Assembly: GCA_945883115.1 (NCBI GenBank)
Contig: CAMCXA010000023.1
Location: forward strand, 1 to 34,055
DNA: 34,055 nucleotides
Source: Alsobacter soli
Lineage (GTDB): Bacteria; Pseudomonadota; Alphaproteobacteria; Rhizobiales; Beijerinckiaceae
Direction of reading: 5' to 3'
Position numbers and translations under genes: made by a program. The notes under the pieces were generated by a model, which saw only the letters and a program-made list of their open reading frames with translations, had not been told where the DNA came from and did no database searches. This document shows, piece after piece, positions 7,147-15,855 of this stretch (position 1 is the stretch's first letter; the number at the start of each line of letters is the position of its first letter).

Positions 7147-8675
7147 GCGGCGCGCTCCGTGACGCCTGCCATCAAGAGACCGAGGTCACGGTCATTCGTT
7201 GTTTCGGGCGTGCGCTCGCCGGTGATCACGCCGCCGCACATGACGATGATGCGATCGGAGAGTGACATGATCTCATCAAGCTCGACGGAAACAAGGAGGA
7301 TGGCGACGCCGGCATCGCGCAGGGCTATCAGACGTTTATGGATGAATTCGATGGCACCGACATCGACGCCGCGCGTCGGTTGGCCGACGAGAAGCACTTT
7401 CGGATGATGTTCGATCTCGCGGGCGAGCACGATCTTTTGCTGGTTGCCGCCGGAAAATTTGGAGGTTTTCAAAGACGGATCCCGCGGGCGGATGTCATAG
7501 GCTTCCATCTGGGTTTCTGTGTGCGCACGGACGGCTTCGGTCGAGAGCATCGGGCCTGAACCGAAAGCGACCTCGGACTGGAACCCCAAAATCATGCTCT
7601 CCGCCGCGCTGAAAGCTGAAACAAGCCCCATGCGCTGGCGGTCTTCCGGGATATGCAGCACGCCGTGGGTACGTCGGTCGGCGGGTGTGGGGGCCGTAAG
7701 CGCGAGATCATCGCCATCGAGAAGAATACGGCCCAAAGTGGGTTGGATGATGCCGGCGAGCGCTTCGAGAAGTTCGCTCTGGCCGTTACCGGCGACGCCT
7801 GCAAGGCCGAGAATTTCACCGGCGCGAAGCGAAAAATTGATGTTTTTGACCTTCAGCGAGCCATGAGCATCCCGGATAACGAGGTTCTCAACAGTCAGGC
7901 GGACTGCACCCGGATGGGCGGGGCCTTTGCTGACATCGAGCAGGACATGGCGGCCAACCATGCGGTCGGCGAGTTCGGCGGGGGACGTCGCGGCGGTTTC
8001 AAGCGTCGCCACCATCTCGCCGCGTCGCATGACGGAGACATGATCGGTTACAGCCATGATTTCATGCAGTTTATGGGTGATCAGAACGATTGTTTTGCCT
8101 TGGCCAGCAAGCGCGTGAAGCAGGGCAAAAAGCTGCTCGGCTTCATCGGGTGTCAAGACGGCTGTTGGTTCATCGAGGATCAGGATTTCGGCACCGCGTA
8201 CGAGCGCTTTCAGAATCTCGACGCGCTGTTGCAGGCCAACGGGCAATTCACCAACAATTGCATCGGGATCAATCGCCAGACCATAGTCGGCAGAGAGTTT
8301 TGCCAGTGCCGCACGCATTTTCGCTTCGCCTTTGGCGAGCATAGCACCACCTTCGGCTCCCAGCATGACATTTTCGATGACGCTGAGCGGCTCCACCAGC
8401 ATGAAATGCTGGTGCACCATGCCAATTCCGTTGGCAATTGCCTCTTTCGGCGAGCGGATACGCACCAAATTGCCGTTGATCCGGATTTCGCCGCGATCAG
8501 CCTCGTAGAAGCCGTACAGGATCGACATTAGCGTCGATTTGCCGGCACCGTTTTCGCCAACAATGCCGTGCACGGAGCCGCGCGCAACCGTGAGGTTCAC
8601 ATCCTTGTTGGCGCGAACCTCACCGAAGCGTTTGTCGATACTCGACAGGGAGATGGCGGGAGCTTGTCCCGCCAT
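7143..8675 (-). CDS. Nucleoside ABC transporter ATPase with two nucleotide-binding domains
   Basis: A 510-residue cytosolic ATPase with two fused ABC domains, as in NupA, RbsA and other sugar-type ATPases. Domain 1 has Walker A GENGAGKST near residue 37, Q-loop MVHQHFML and Walker B LILDEPTAVL; its signature position reads LPVGLQQRVEI, the degenerate form usual for BMP-system ATPases. Domain 2 has the weak Walker A AGVAGNGQSE, signature FSGGNQQK and Walker B region LLVGQPTRGVD. Two starts are possible: ATG at 8673-8675, preceded at 11 nt by GGAG, or GTG at 8694-8696, overlapping the BMP gene. I chose ATG. A 9-bp perfect stem covers this start codon. The 3' end overlaps the first permease gene. 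Confidence 0.92.
   Translation of the reverse strand: MAGQAPAISLSSIDKRFGEVRANKDVNLTVARGSVHGIVGENGAGKSTLMSILYGFYEADRGEIRINGNLVRIRSPKEAIANGIGMVHQHFMLVEPLSVIENVMLGAEGGAMLAKGEAKMRAALAKLSADYGLAIDPDAIVGELPVGLQQRVEILKALVRGAEILILDEPTAVLTPDEAEQLFALLHALAGQGKTIVLITHKLHEIMAVTDHVSVMRRGEMVATLETAATSPAELADRMVGRHVLLDVSKGPAHPGAVRLTVENLVIRDAHGSLKVKNINFSLRAGEILGLAGVAGNGQSELLEALAGIIQPTLGRILLDGDDLALTAPTPADRRTHGVLHIPEDRQRMGLVSAFSAAESMILGFQSEVAFGSGPMLSTEAVRAHTETQMEAYDIRPRDPSLKTSKFSGGNQQKIVLAREIEHHPKVLLVGQPTRGVDVGAIEFIHKRLIALRDAGVAILLVSVELDEIMSLSDRIIVMCGGVITGERTPETTNDRDLGLLMAGVTERAA
8653..8675 (-). promoter_or_regulatory. Perfect hairpin covering the ATPase start codon
   Basis: Two 9-base arms (TCCCGCCAT at 8667-8675 and ATGGCGGGA at 8653-8661 on the plus strand) pair perfectly with a 5-nt loop. 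On the transcript, the first three bases of the stem are the AUG of the ATPase gene, and the structure lies 9 nt after the stop of the BMP binding-protein gene. It is not followed by a U run. I infer a role in holding down ATPase translation or protecting the 3' end of the binding-protein message; binding proteins are usually needed in excess. Confidence 0.6.
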
Positions 8676-8683
8676 TTCAGGTC

Positions 8684-9676
8684 TTACTCCGGGCACTTGC
8701 TGTCCGACATATAGTCGTGGACCACGATCTTGCCGGAGGAGATATCCGCAGCAGCCGCATCAACAGCAGACTTCATGTCAGCCGTGATGAGCGCCTTGTT
8801 GTTGTCATCAAGCGCCCAGCCGACGCCATTCTCTTTGAGGCCGAGAACGCTGATACCGGCTTTCCATGTGCCGTCTTTCGCGGCTTGGAAGGAGGCGATG
8901 GTGGCATTGTCGACGCGCTTTAGCATGGAGGTGAGAACCTTGCCGGGATGCATGCCGTTCTGGTTTGAATCGACGCCGATGCCGAGCTTTCCTGCATCTG
9001 CCGCCGCACGAAGAACGCCGACGCCCGTGCCGCCAGCCGCGTGATAAACAACGTCGACACCACGGTCGATCTGCGACTTGGTGAGTTCCGCACCCTTCAC
9101 AGGGTCATTCCATGCCGCACCTGTTGTGCCTGTCATGTTCTGGAGCACTTCAGCCTTCGGATTGGCGAATTTGGCACCCTGCACGTAGCCGCAGGCAAAA
9201 CGGCGGATCAGCGGAATATCCATGCCGCCAACGAACCCGACCTTGCCGCTCTTCGAGGCTTTTGCTGCCAGAAGACCAACGAGGAAGGAGCCTTCCTGCT
9301 CTTTGAACACGACCGACTGCACGTTCGGAGCATCAACCACCATGTCGATGATCGTGAATTTGGTCTTCGGGAATTCCTTGGCAACCTTCTCGACCGCGGA
9401 AGCCTGGCTGAAGCCGACGGCGAGAATCGGCGAGAAACCATCCTTCGCGAAGCGGCGGAGCGCCTGTTCGCGCTGGGCGTCGTTCTGGATTTCGAAGTCG
9501 CGGAACTCGACGCCTGAGGACTTCTGGAACTGTTCGGCGCCGCGGAATACGCCTTCATTGAATGATTTATCGAATTTTCCGCCAAGATCGTAGACTATGG
9601 CCGGCTTAACCGTTTCGGCGTGCGCCGCAACGGTCATTGCGCCAGCAAGCAGCAGGCCAAGAGATAGAATGCGCAT
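8684..9676 (-). CDS. BMP-family nucleoside-binding periplasmic protein
   Basis: Periplasmic substrate-binding protein of the basic membrane protein (Bmp/PnrA) family, 330 residues. The N-terminus is a clear signal peptide: MRILSLGLL, a hydrophobic core and an AHA site before ETVKP, so cleavage is expected after about residue 20; no lipobox cysteine follows. The mature part starts KPAIVYDLGGKFDKSFNEG, the family hallmark (DxGxxDKSFNE), followed by GFSQASAVEKVA, GFVGGMDIPLIRRFACGY and GIGVDSNQNG, also family motifs. It is the first gene of the leftward operon, preceded by the ribosome binding site AAGGGG. The start at 9676 excludes 30 extra codons of an open frame. Nucleoside binding is inferred from the family and from cdd and PNP in the same operon. 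Confidence 0.93.
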   Translation of the reverse strand: MRILSLGLLLAGAMTVAAHAETVKPAIVYDLGGKFDKSFNEGVFRGAEQFQKSSGVEFRDFEIQNDAQREQALRRFAKDGFSPILAVGFSQASAVEKVAKEFPKTKFTIIDMVVDAPNVQSVVFKEQEGSFLVGLLAAKASKSGKVGFVGGMDIPLIRRFACGYVQGAKFANPKAEVLQNMTGTTGAAWNDPVKGAELTKSQIDRGVDVVYHAAGGTGVGVLRAAADAGKLGIGVDSNQNGMHPGKVLTSMLKRVDNATIASFQAAKDGTWKAGISVLGLKENGVGWALDDNNKALITADMKSAVDAAAADISSGKIVVHDYMSDSKCPE

Positions 9677-9894
9677 GAGCAACCCCTTATGATTAGCAAA
9701 CAGGCTCCGGAAGCAGAAGCCCTGTGATAGAGCGAGGCCGTTGACAGCCTTCCCTACTGTCAGCATCGCACGGGTTTGACGTCAGGTGAAGCAGATTATC
9801 GAATGGATTCAGATGAAATTTATGACAGAAGCGCATTGGTTCATTCGACCGCATGAGCCCTTTATGTTGCCACTTTTCTTCACCGATTGATCCG

Positions 9895-9906
9895 TTATGA
9901 TCATAA
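9895..9906. promoter_or_regulatory. 12-bp palindrome upstream of mgsA, possible operator
   Basis: TTATGATCATAA is a perfect palindrome ending 30 bp before the mgsA start codon, in the 260-bp divergent region between mgsA and the BMP gene. Its location fits an operator or promoter-overlapping site. No regulator gene is adjacent, so the assignment is a guess. Confidence 0.3.
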
Positions 9907-9936
9907 GTCTGACGTCTCAGAGGAAAGTAACCGAAA

Positions 9937-10320
9937 ATGGCCCGATTCAGAATTGCGTTGATTGCGCATGACCAGATGAAAAATCAGATGGTGGAATGGG
10001 CAGAGCGGCACCGTTTGCAACTGGCGCAATGTGACATCGTCGCAACCGGTACAACTGGCGGTCGCATTCTGGAGCGATGTCCCGAATTGAGTATTACCCG
10101 CATGAAAAGCGGCCCGATGGGTGGCGACCAACAGATTGGCGCACTGATCGCCGAGGAACGGATTGACGGGCTCGTTTTCTTTGTTGATCCGCTGTCACCG
10201 CATCCGCATGACGTGGATGTGAAAGCTCTGACGCGGTTGGCTCTGGTCTACAACATCCCGATGGCGTGCAACCCCGCAACGGCGGAATTGATGGTAGCGG
10301 GCTATATGGCGACGCGGTGA
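9937..10320 (+). CDS. mgsA: Methylglyoxal synthase
   Basis: Converts dihydroxyacetone phosphate (DHAP) to methylglyoxal and phosphate, a bypass of lower glycolysis used when phosphate is low or DHAP accumulates. The 127-residue protein is shorter than the 152-residue E. coli enzyme but keeps the catalytic set: His11 (IAHD), Asp64 in SGPMGGDQQ, Asp84 in FFVDPL, His91 in [11 protein letters not shown] and Asp94, with the phosphate-binding ATGTTGG. The start is preceded by AGAGGAAAG, a good ribosome binding site. It stands alone, divergent from the nucleoside operon and convergent with hrpB (3-bp gap). It is of interest that the kinase operon 8 kb away should generate DHAP if its substrate is dihydroxyacetone. 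Confidence 0.95.
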   Translation: MARFRIALIAHDQMKNQMVEWAERHRLQLAQCDIVATGTTGGRILERCPELSITRMKSGPMGGDQQIGALIAEERIDGLVFFVDPLSPHPHDVDVKALTRLALVYNIPMACNPATAELMVAGYMATR

Positions 10321-10323
10321 GGA

Positions 10324-12789
10324 TCATGTTCCACGCGGTTTGGCACGCGCAGTCGGCAGGGCGTTGGCAGGATCATCGGGCCATGGGTGCTTCGGATAGC
10401 GTCCCTTCATTTCAGATTTCACATCGGCCCACGAACCGCGCCAGAAGCCGGGTAGATCCTTGGTAATCTGGATCGGGCGATGACCCGGCGAGAGCAAATG
10501 CAGCACGAGTGGAAGGCGGCCCTTGGCGATTGCGGGATGGAGTTTCAGACCAAACAATTCCTGCACGCGGATCGCCAACACAGGACCTTCCTCGGCCTCG
10601 TAATCGATAGGATGCGCGTTGCCTGTCGGCGCCATGAAATGGGTTGGCGCTTCCTCGTCGAGACGGCGCGACATCGCCCATTCGAGCAATGAATTCAATG
10701 CCCGGTTCATCAGATCGGCGTCGACTGACCCGAGCGATGTCTTGCCAATCAGATATGGTGCGAGCCAGTTGGACGCTGTTCGCTGAAGCGCTTCATCGGA
10801 TAAATCCGGCCATTCAGGATCATTCCGGCGGAGAAACATGATCCGGTCCCGCCATTGTTTTGTTGCTTTCGAGAGCGGCCAGCGTGGGACGCCCAACACG
10901 CCAAATCCGTCTGCCAGACATTGTGCAGCTGCCTCTGTTTCAGGCACAGGACGGGTTTGTTCGGCAAGTACCAGTGCACCGAGACGGCGCACGCGGCGCG
11001 CCCGCAAAGCTGCGGCAGAACGATCAAAAACGAGTTCGTCCTCAGTCGTTATGTGCTCCGCAAAGGTTTCATGAACCGCCTCGGCAGTCATTGGAGCGGC
11101 GAGCAGAATTCGGGCAGATACGGCGCTGCCGGCAATTTCGGCGACGGCTAAAAACGGTTCGCGGGCAAGCGCATCGTGCGGCTCGACCGAGACGGCGCGG
11201 CCATTTGCCATCAAAAACTGGCCGGGAGCACTACGGGCTTTGGCGATGCGATCAGGATAGGCGAGAGACAGGATGAGGCCGGCCCGCTCCCGATCCACGC
11301 TTTGGCCGTCATGACCCGATTCGTTTGCCCATCCGCGTGCAAGCCGCCGCATTTCGTCGGCGCGGGATGAACGATCCCGCTGAAAAGCTTCAAGCCGATG
11401 GCCCAAATGTGCCTCGTTGCCACCCAGACCTCGCTCGGTGAGGATTGCGGAAATATAGGCAGCGAGCAGCGCATCCCCTGTTCGACCTGCCGATATGATC
11501 ATGCGGGCAAGACGGGGCGGCACCGGCAATGATCTTATTTTCAAACCATCCGAAGTGATCCGGCGGTCGGCGTCGAGGGCTCCGATGCTCTCGAGAAGCA
11601 ACGAAGCCTCCTTCAAGGCGGGTAAGGGCGGTTGGTCGAGAAGTTTGAGTGTCTTGAGGTCGGTAACACCCCAAGCCGCACAGTCGAGCACGAGACCGGA
11701 CAAATCAGCGGAAAGGATTTCGGGACGGGCGAAGGCTTCCATCGCACCTGTTGCTGCCTCTTCCCACAGACGGATACACATACCCGGCTCTGTTCGTCCG
11801 GCGCGGCCCCGGCGTTGATCCGCAGCAGCGCGCGATACACGAACCGTTTCAAGACGGGTCAGCCCTAGTCCAGCCTCGTAACGCGGAACGCGCGCAAGTC
11901 CTGAATCAAGGACAAGTCTAACACCCTCGATTGTCAGCGAGGTTTCGGCAATCGACGTTGCAAGCACGATCTTGCGACGGCCGTGGCGGGCGGATTGAAC
12001 GGCAAGATCCTGCGCCTGCTGATCCATTGCGCCAAAGAGTGGCGCGATATCGATCAAAGGATCGCGGATTTGTTCACGTAGCCGGGTTTCGACGCGTTTG
12101 ATTTCGCCCTGTCCGGGCAGAAATACAAGAATGGACCCTGCCTCTGCGCGGGCTGCCCGCAGGATGGCATCCACCATTTCGTCCTCGATCCGGCGGTTGG
12201 GATCGCGCCCGACATAACGTGTCTCAACCGGAAACGCCCTGCCCTCACTCTCAATGATTTCGGCTTCGCCAAGCATTTCAGCGACGCGGGCCCCATCAAG
12301 CGTTGCCGACATCACAAGTATACGAAGATCCTCGCGCAAACCAGCTTGCGCGTCCAGAGCGAGAGCGAGGCCCAAATCCGCGTCGAGCGAGCGCTCGTGA
12401 AACTCGTCGAACAGCACGGCCGCAATCCCCTTCAACTCGGGATCATCGACAATCATCCGACTGAAAATGCCTTCAGTAACAACTTCAATCCGCGTTTTAG
12501 GACCAATTTTTGAACCGAGCCTCACCCGAAGCCCTACCCTGTCACCAATCTGTTCACCGAGTGTGGCCGCCATCCGCGTTGCGGCGCCGCGTGCCGCCAA
12601 CCTGCGCGGCTCAAGCACAAGAATCTTTCCACCGCGAACCCATTCCGCTTCGAGGAGCGCAAGCGGCACGCGCGTTGTTTTGCCCGCGCCCGGTGGTGCA
12701 ACGAGAACGGCCACGTTTTTTTTGCTCAAAGCTGCAAGAAGCGCAGGCAGTGCATCATCGATCGGGAGGGCGACGTCAAAGGCGATCAT
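10324..12789 (-). CDS. hrpB: ATP-dependent helicase HrpB
   Basis: A DEAH/RHA-family helicase of 821 residues, the usual length. In order: Walker A APPGAGKTTRVPLAL near residue 32, motif Ia LEPRRLAARGAA, the family-specific DEFH box (VLFDEFHERSLDADL), motif III MSATLDG, a P-loop-associated helicase C domain with VLATSIAETSLTIEG, motif VI QRRGRAGRTEPG, and the HrpB C-terminal domain ending with PGFWRGSWADVKSEMKGRYP and HPWPDDP, which is diagnostic. The cellular role of HrpB is poorly defined; RNA or DNA helicase functions have been proposed for the family. The start ATG at 12787-12789 begins MIAFDVALPIDDALP, as expected. Convergent with mgsA; divergent from mutS with a 203-bp intergenic region. 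Confidence 0.96.
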   Translation of the reverse strand: MIAFDVALPIDDALPALLAALSKKNVAVLVAPPGAGKTTRVPLALLEAEWVRGGKILVLEPRRLAARGAATRMAATLGEQIGDRVGLRVRLGSKIGPKTRIEVVTEGIFSRMIVDDPELKGIAAVLFDEFHERSLDADLGLALALDAQAGLREDLRILVMSATLDGARVAEMLGEAEIIESEGRAFPVETRYVGRDPNRRIEDEMVDAILRAARAEAGSILVFLPGQGEIKRVETRLREQIRDPLIDIAPLFGAMDQQAQDLAVQSARHGRRKIVLATSIAETSLTIEGVRLVLDSGLARVPRYEAGLGLTRLETVRVSRAAADQRRGRAGRTEPGMCIRLWEEAATGAMEAFARPEILSADLSGLVLDCAAWGVTDLKTLKLLDQPPLPALKEASLLLESIGALDADRRITSDGLKIRSLPVPPRLARMIISAGRTGDALLAAYISAILTERGLGGNEAHLGHRLEAFQRDRSSRADEMRRLARGWANESGHDGQSVDRERAGLILSLAYPDRIAKARSAPGQFLMANGRAVSVEPHDALAREPFLAVAEIAGSAVSARILLAAPMTAEAVHETFAEHITTEDELVFDRSAAALRARRVRRLGALVLAEQTRPVPETEAAAQCLADGFGVLGVPRWPLSKATKQWRDRIMFLRRNDPEWPDLSDEALQRTASNWLAPYLIGKTSLGSVDADLMNRALNSLLEWAMSRRLDEEAPTHFMAPTGNAHPIDYEAEEGPVLAIRVQELFGLKLHPAIAKGRLPLVLHLLSPGHRPIQITKDLPGFWRGSWADVKSEMKGRYPKHPWPDDPANALPTARAKPRGT

Positions 12790-12992
12790 GAGGCAACCAG
12801 AATAGGATCATCGTGTATCGAGCTTTCAGAGACTGGGGTCATCATTCGATCATCAACCAGCTATTCTAATTGAGCCTGCACCTTAGGTTTGGATGCCTTA
12901 AATCTCAAGAAGTGATCCTATATGCAAAAAATGTCGGATAACTCCGCAACAAGGACGTGAAGCTCAGGCGGCTCTTTGCTAGAGTTACTCTC

Positions 12993-15719
12993 ATGAATGA
13001 CACTCAGGCATCCTATCAGGCAACGGCAGACGGCGCTGAACATCGTGTGACACCGATGATGGCGCAGTATGTCGAGATCAAATCGGCTAATCCTGATTGT
13101 CTATTGTTTTACAGGATGGGGGATTTTTACGAGCTCTTCTTTGACGACGCGGAAATTGCATCGCGGGCGCTTGGGATCGTTTTGACGAAGCGTGGCAAGC
13201 ATCTCGGGCAGGACATTCCGATGTGCGGCGTGCCGATTGATCGTGCGGATGATTATTTGCAGCGTCTCATCGCTCTGGGGCATCGCGTTGCCGTTTGCGA
13301 GCAGATGGAAGATCCCGCCGAAGCGCGCAAGCGGGGCGCGAAGTCGGTTGTGCGCCGTGATGTGACGCGGCTTGTCACACCGGGAACAATTACGGAGGAG
13401 CGTCTGCTCGATCCGGCCCGGTCAAACGCGCTGTTAGCGATTGCCCGAACGCGGAACTCCGATGGCGGCTGGACCTATGGGCTCGCTTCAACCGATATTT
13501 CGACGGGCCGTTTTATCGTCTCTGAAACCAGCGAGACATCGCTGTCTGCGGAAATTGCCCGGCTTGAGCCGCGCGAGATCCTTATTCCCGACGGGATTCT
13601 GGACGAAGCCTCGCTTAAAAATCTCTGGCGTGAAACGTCTGCGGCAATCGCGCCAATCGCGCGGGACGGGTTTGATCCGGCATCGGCTGAAAAGCGTTTG
13701 ACGGCATTTTACGGGGTTGCATCGCTTGCGGGATTTGGATCACTCAGCCGCGCCGAATTATCCGCTGCGGCGGCGATTGTCGCCTATATTGAACGGACGC
13801 AATTGGCCGCCCGCCCGCCCCTCGCCCCGCCTGTGCATGAAGCATCAGGCGGACTGATGCAGATTGATGCGGCAACCCGCACCAATCTGGAACTGACGAG
13901 AACGTTGGCAGGAGAGCGGCAAGGAAGCCTGATTGCGGCGATTGACAGAACAGTCACGCCGCCCGGTGCGCGGCTTCTGATGGAGCGCATTGCAGGCCCC
14001 CTTACTGATCCGAACGAGATTTCAAACCGGCATGATTCTGTGGCGTTTTTTCTAGCCAACAGATCCCTGAGATCAGAAGTTCGAACGCAACTCAAAGCCT
14101 TGCCAGATATGGCGCGGGCCCTCTCCCGTCTTGCAATGGAGCGTGGCGGGCCGCGTGATCTCGCGGCGATCAGGGAAGCGATGATTTTGGCGGCGCGTGT
14201 CGCAGAAAGCGTTCGTTCGGGTGCCGAACTCCCGACTGAACTGCGGGATTCATTGCTGTGCCTTGAACATCTCAATCCGGATCTTGCATCAGCATTGACC
14301 GCAGCACTTGCAGAAGAACTCCCGCTGCAGCGCCGGGACGGTGGCTTTATCCGGCAAGGATTTCTGCCGGAGCTTGATGATACGCGGGCCTTGCGGGACG
14401 AGAGCCGTCGGGTGATAGCTGCTCTTCAGGCACGATATGCAGAGGAGACGGGCGCGCGGACACTCCGGATCAAGCACAATAATTTTCTGGGATATTTTGT
14501 TGAAGTGCCGCAGAATTTTGGTGAAATCCTGCTCTCGCCTCCGTTTTCCGCAACCTTTATTCATCGTCAAACGATGCAAGGGGCGATGCGTTTTTCGACG
14601 GCGGAACTCAGCGATCTCGAAATCCGGATTTCGTCGGCTGGCGACAAAGCGATTGGCCTCGAATTGGCGATTTTCGAGGATTTATCAAAGCGGGTTGTCG
14701 ATGAGGGGGAACACATCCGCCTTGCTTCCGATGCTTTGGCGGTGATCGATGTGGCGGCAGCGCTTGCGGACCTTGCGGAGGTGCAGCGTTATGTTCGCCC
14801 CGTCATGGATCAGAGCCTGAATTTTGTGGTGTCCGCGGGGCGTCATCCGGTGGTTGAGGCAGCGCTCACTGCGGGCGGTCATACATTTGTCGCGAACGAT
14901 ACGGATTTATCACCACCAGACGGGCACATGACGGGCAAGATATCGCTGATCACGGGCCCGAATATGGCGGGTAAATCAACCTATCTTCGCCAGAACGCCT
15001 TGATTGCCGTTTTGGCACAAATGGGCTCTTTCGTGCCGGCACGCGAGGCGAGACTAGGCATTGTCGACCGTTTGTTCTCGCGGGTCGGCGCGGCGGATGA
15101 TCTTGCCCGCGGACGCTCTACTTTTATGGTCGAAATGATCGAGACGGCGGCGATCCTCAATCAGGCAACCGAACGGTCGCTTGTGATCCTCGATGAAATA
15201 GGGCGCGGCACGGCAACGTTTGACGGCCTCTCAATCGCCTGGGCAGCGATCGAGCATCTGCATGAGGCGAACCGTTGCAGGGCCTTGTTTGCGACGCATT
15301 TTCACGAACTCACAGCCTTAGTCAAAAAATTGCCGCGTCTCGCCAACGCAACGATGCGTGTCACCGACCATCATGGCGAGGTGATATTTCTGCACGAGGT
15401 CATCCCCGGCGTGGCGGATCGCTCCTATGGAATCCAGGTGGCGCGGCTGGCAGGGTTGCCCCGCTCGGTCACGGACAGGGCCGGGGTGATCCTTGCGGAG
15501 CTTGAGGCCTCTGATCGTCAAGCCCCTGTCGCCCGGATGATCGACGATCTGCCTTTGTTTGCGGCACTAAGCCGACCAGCGGCAAACATCTCTGCACCGC
15601 CTGTGCCCGACCTGCTTCGGGAAGCCCTTGCGGATATCAACCCTGATCATCTGACACCGAGGGAAGCGCTTGACGCGCTGTACCGGTTGGCGGCTCTTCG
15701 CGAGAAGGCTAGCTCTTAA
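12993..15719 (+). CDS. mutS: DNA mismatch repair protein MutS
   Basis: Recognises mismatches and small loops in DNA and recruits MutL. The 908-residue product has the mismatch-probing F45-Y46-E47 in [11 protein letters not shown], the connector and lever domains, the clamp, and the C-terminal ATPase with Walker [15 protein letters not shown], Walker B region [17 protein letters not shown] and [11 protein letters not shown], all expected for MutS1. The short C-terminal tail contains a dimer-forming helix-turn-helix-like region ([13 protein letters not shown]). I chose ATG 12993 ([10 protein letters not shown]); the frame stays open to a GTG at 12957, but that codon lies only 2 nt after its nearest AAGGA. 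A 7-bp stem-loop follows the stop codon. Confidence 0.97.
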   Translation: MNDTQASYQATADGAEHRVTPMMAQYVEIKSANPDCLLFYRMGDFYELFFDDAEIASRALGIVLTKRGKHLGQDIPMCGVPIDRADDYLQRLIALGHRVAVCEQMEDPAEARKRGAKSVVRRDVTRLVTPGTITEERLLDPARSNALLAIARTRNSDGGWTYGLASTDISTGRFIVSETSETSLSAEIARLEPREILIPDGILDEASLKNLWRETSAAIAPIARDGFDPASAEKRLTAFYGVASLAGFGSLSRAELSAAAAIVAYIERTQLAARPPLAPPVHEASGGLMQIDAATRTNLELTRTLAGERQGSLIAAIDRTVTPPGARLLMERIAGPLTDPNEISNRHDSVAFFLANRSLRSEVRTQLKALPDMARALSRLAMERGGPRDLAAIREAMILAARVAESVRSGAELPTELRDSLLCLEHLNPDLASALTAALAEELPLQRRDGGFIRQGFLPELDDTRALRDESRRVIAALQARYAEETGARTLRIKHNNFLGYFVEVPQNFGEILLSPPFSATFIHRQTMQGAMRFSTAELSDLEIRISSAGDKAIGLELAIFEDLSKRVVDEGEHIRLASDALAVIDVAAALADLAEVQRYVRPVMDQSLNFVVSAGRHPVVEAALTAGGHTFVANDTDLSPPDGHMTGKISLITGPNMAGKSTYLRQNALIAVLAQMGSFVPAREARLGIVDRLFSRVGAADDLARGRSTFMVEMIETAAILNQATERSLVILDEIGRGTATFDGLSIAWAAIEHLHEANRCRALFATHFHELTALVKKLPRLANATMRVTDHHGEVIFLHEVIPGVADRSYGIQVARLAGLPRSVTDRAGVILAELEASDRQAPVARMIDDLPLFAALSRPAANISAPPVPDLLREALADINPDHLTPREALDALYRLAALREKASS

Positions 15720-15720
15720 A

Positions 15721-15742
15721 AACCTGTCACATTGTACAGGTT
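15721..15742 (+). terminator. Stem-loop after mutS, terminator-like
   Basis: AACCTGT (15721-15727) and ACAGGTT (15736-15742) are perfect inverted arms with an 8-nt loop, starting 1 bp after the mutS stop. There is an A run before the stem but no true T run after it, so intrinsic termination would be weak. It may stabilise the mutS mRNA end. Confidence 0.4.
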
Positions 15743-15792
15743 ATGCCTCCCAAGTTTTCGGACTAGTCTCCGGTCCTGATGGGAGAAATTTG

Positions 15793-15855
15793 ATGAAAAT
15801 TATGAATTACGTCGTGGTCGGGATCGCTCTGGCCCGGTTGACAAGCCCATGGTAA
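15793..15855 (+). CDS. Possible 20-residue leader peptide overlapping the yifB start
   Basis: A short frame, MKIMNYVVVGIALARLTSPW, begins at ATG 15793, 5-6 nt after a strong ribosome binding site (GGGAGAA), and ends with TAA at 15853-15855, overlapping the first seven bases of yifB. The yifB start itself has no visible Shine-Dalgarno sequence. This arrangement suggests translational coupling. The peptide looks like the beginning of a signal peptide (KIM-, then a hydrophobic run), so it may instead be the remnant of a secreted-protein gene. There is no evidence that the peptide has its own function. Confidence 0.4.
   Translation: MKIMNYVVVGIALARLTSPW

Noticed and set aside
6580-7407. 275-codon open frame on the plus strand opposite the nucleoside permease and ATPase genes
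   Set aside because: It is antisense to clear transporter genes; the translated sequence is polar and motif-free.
9742-9762. TGACAG-N9-CTGTCA inverted repeat upstream of the BMP gene
   Set aside because: It is a plausible operator by place, but the arms are 6 bp and no matching regulator or promoter elements could be identified.
12802-12921. 9-base inverted repeat ATAGGATCA / TGATCCTAT flanking the hrpB-mutS intergenic region
   Set aside because: The arms are 102 bp apart and a 9-base match in a region this size is not very improbable by chance.
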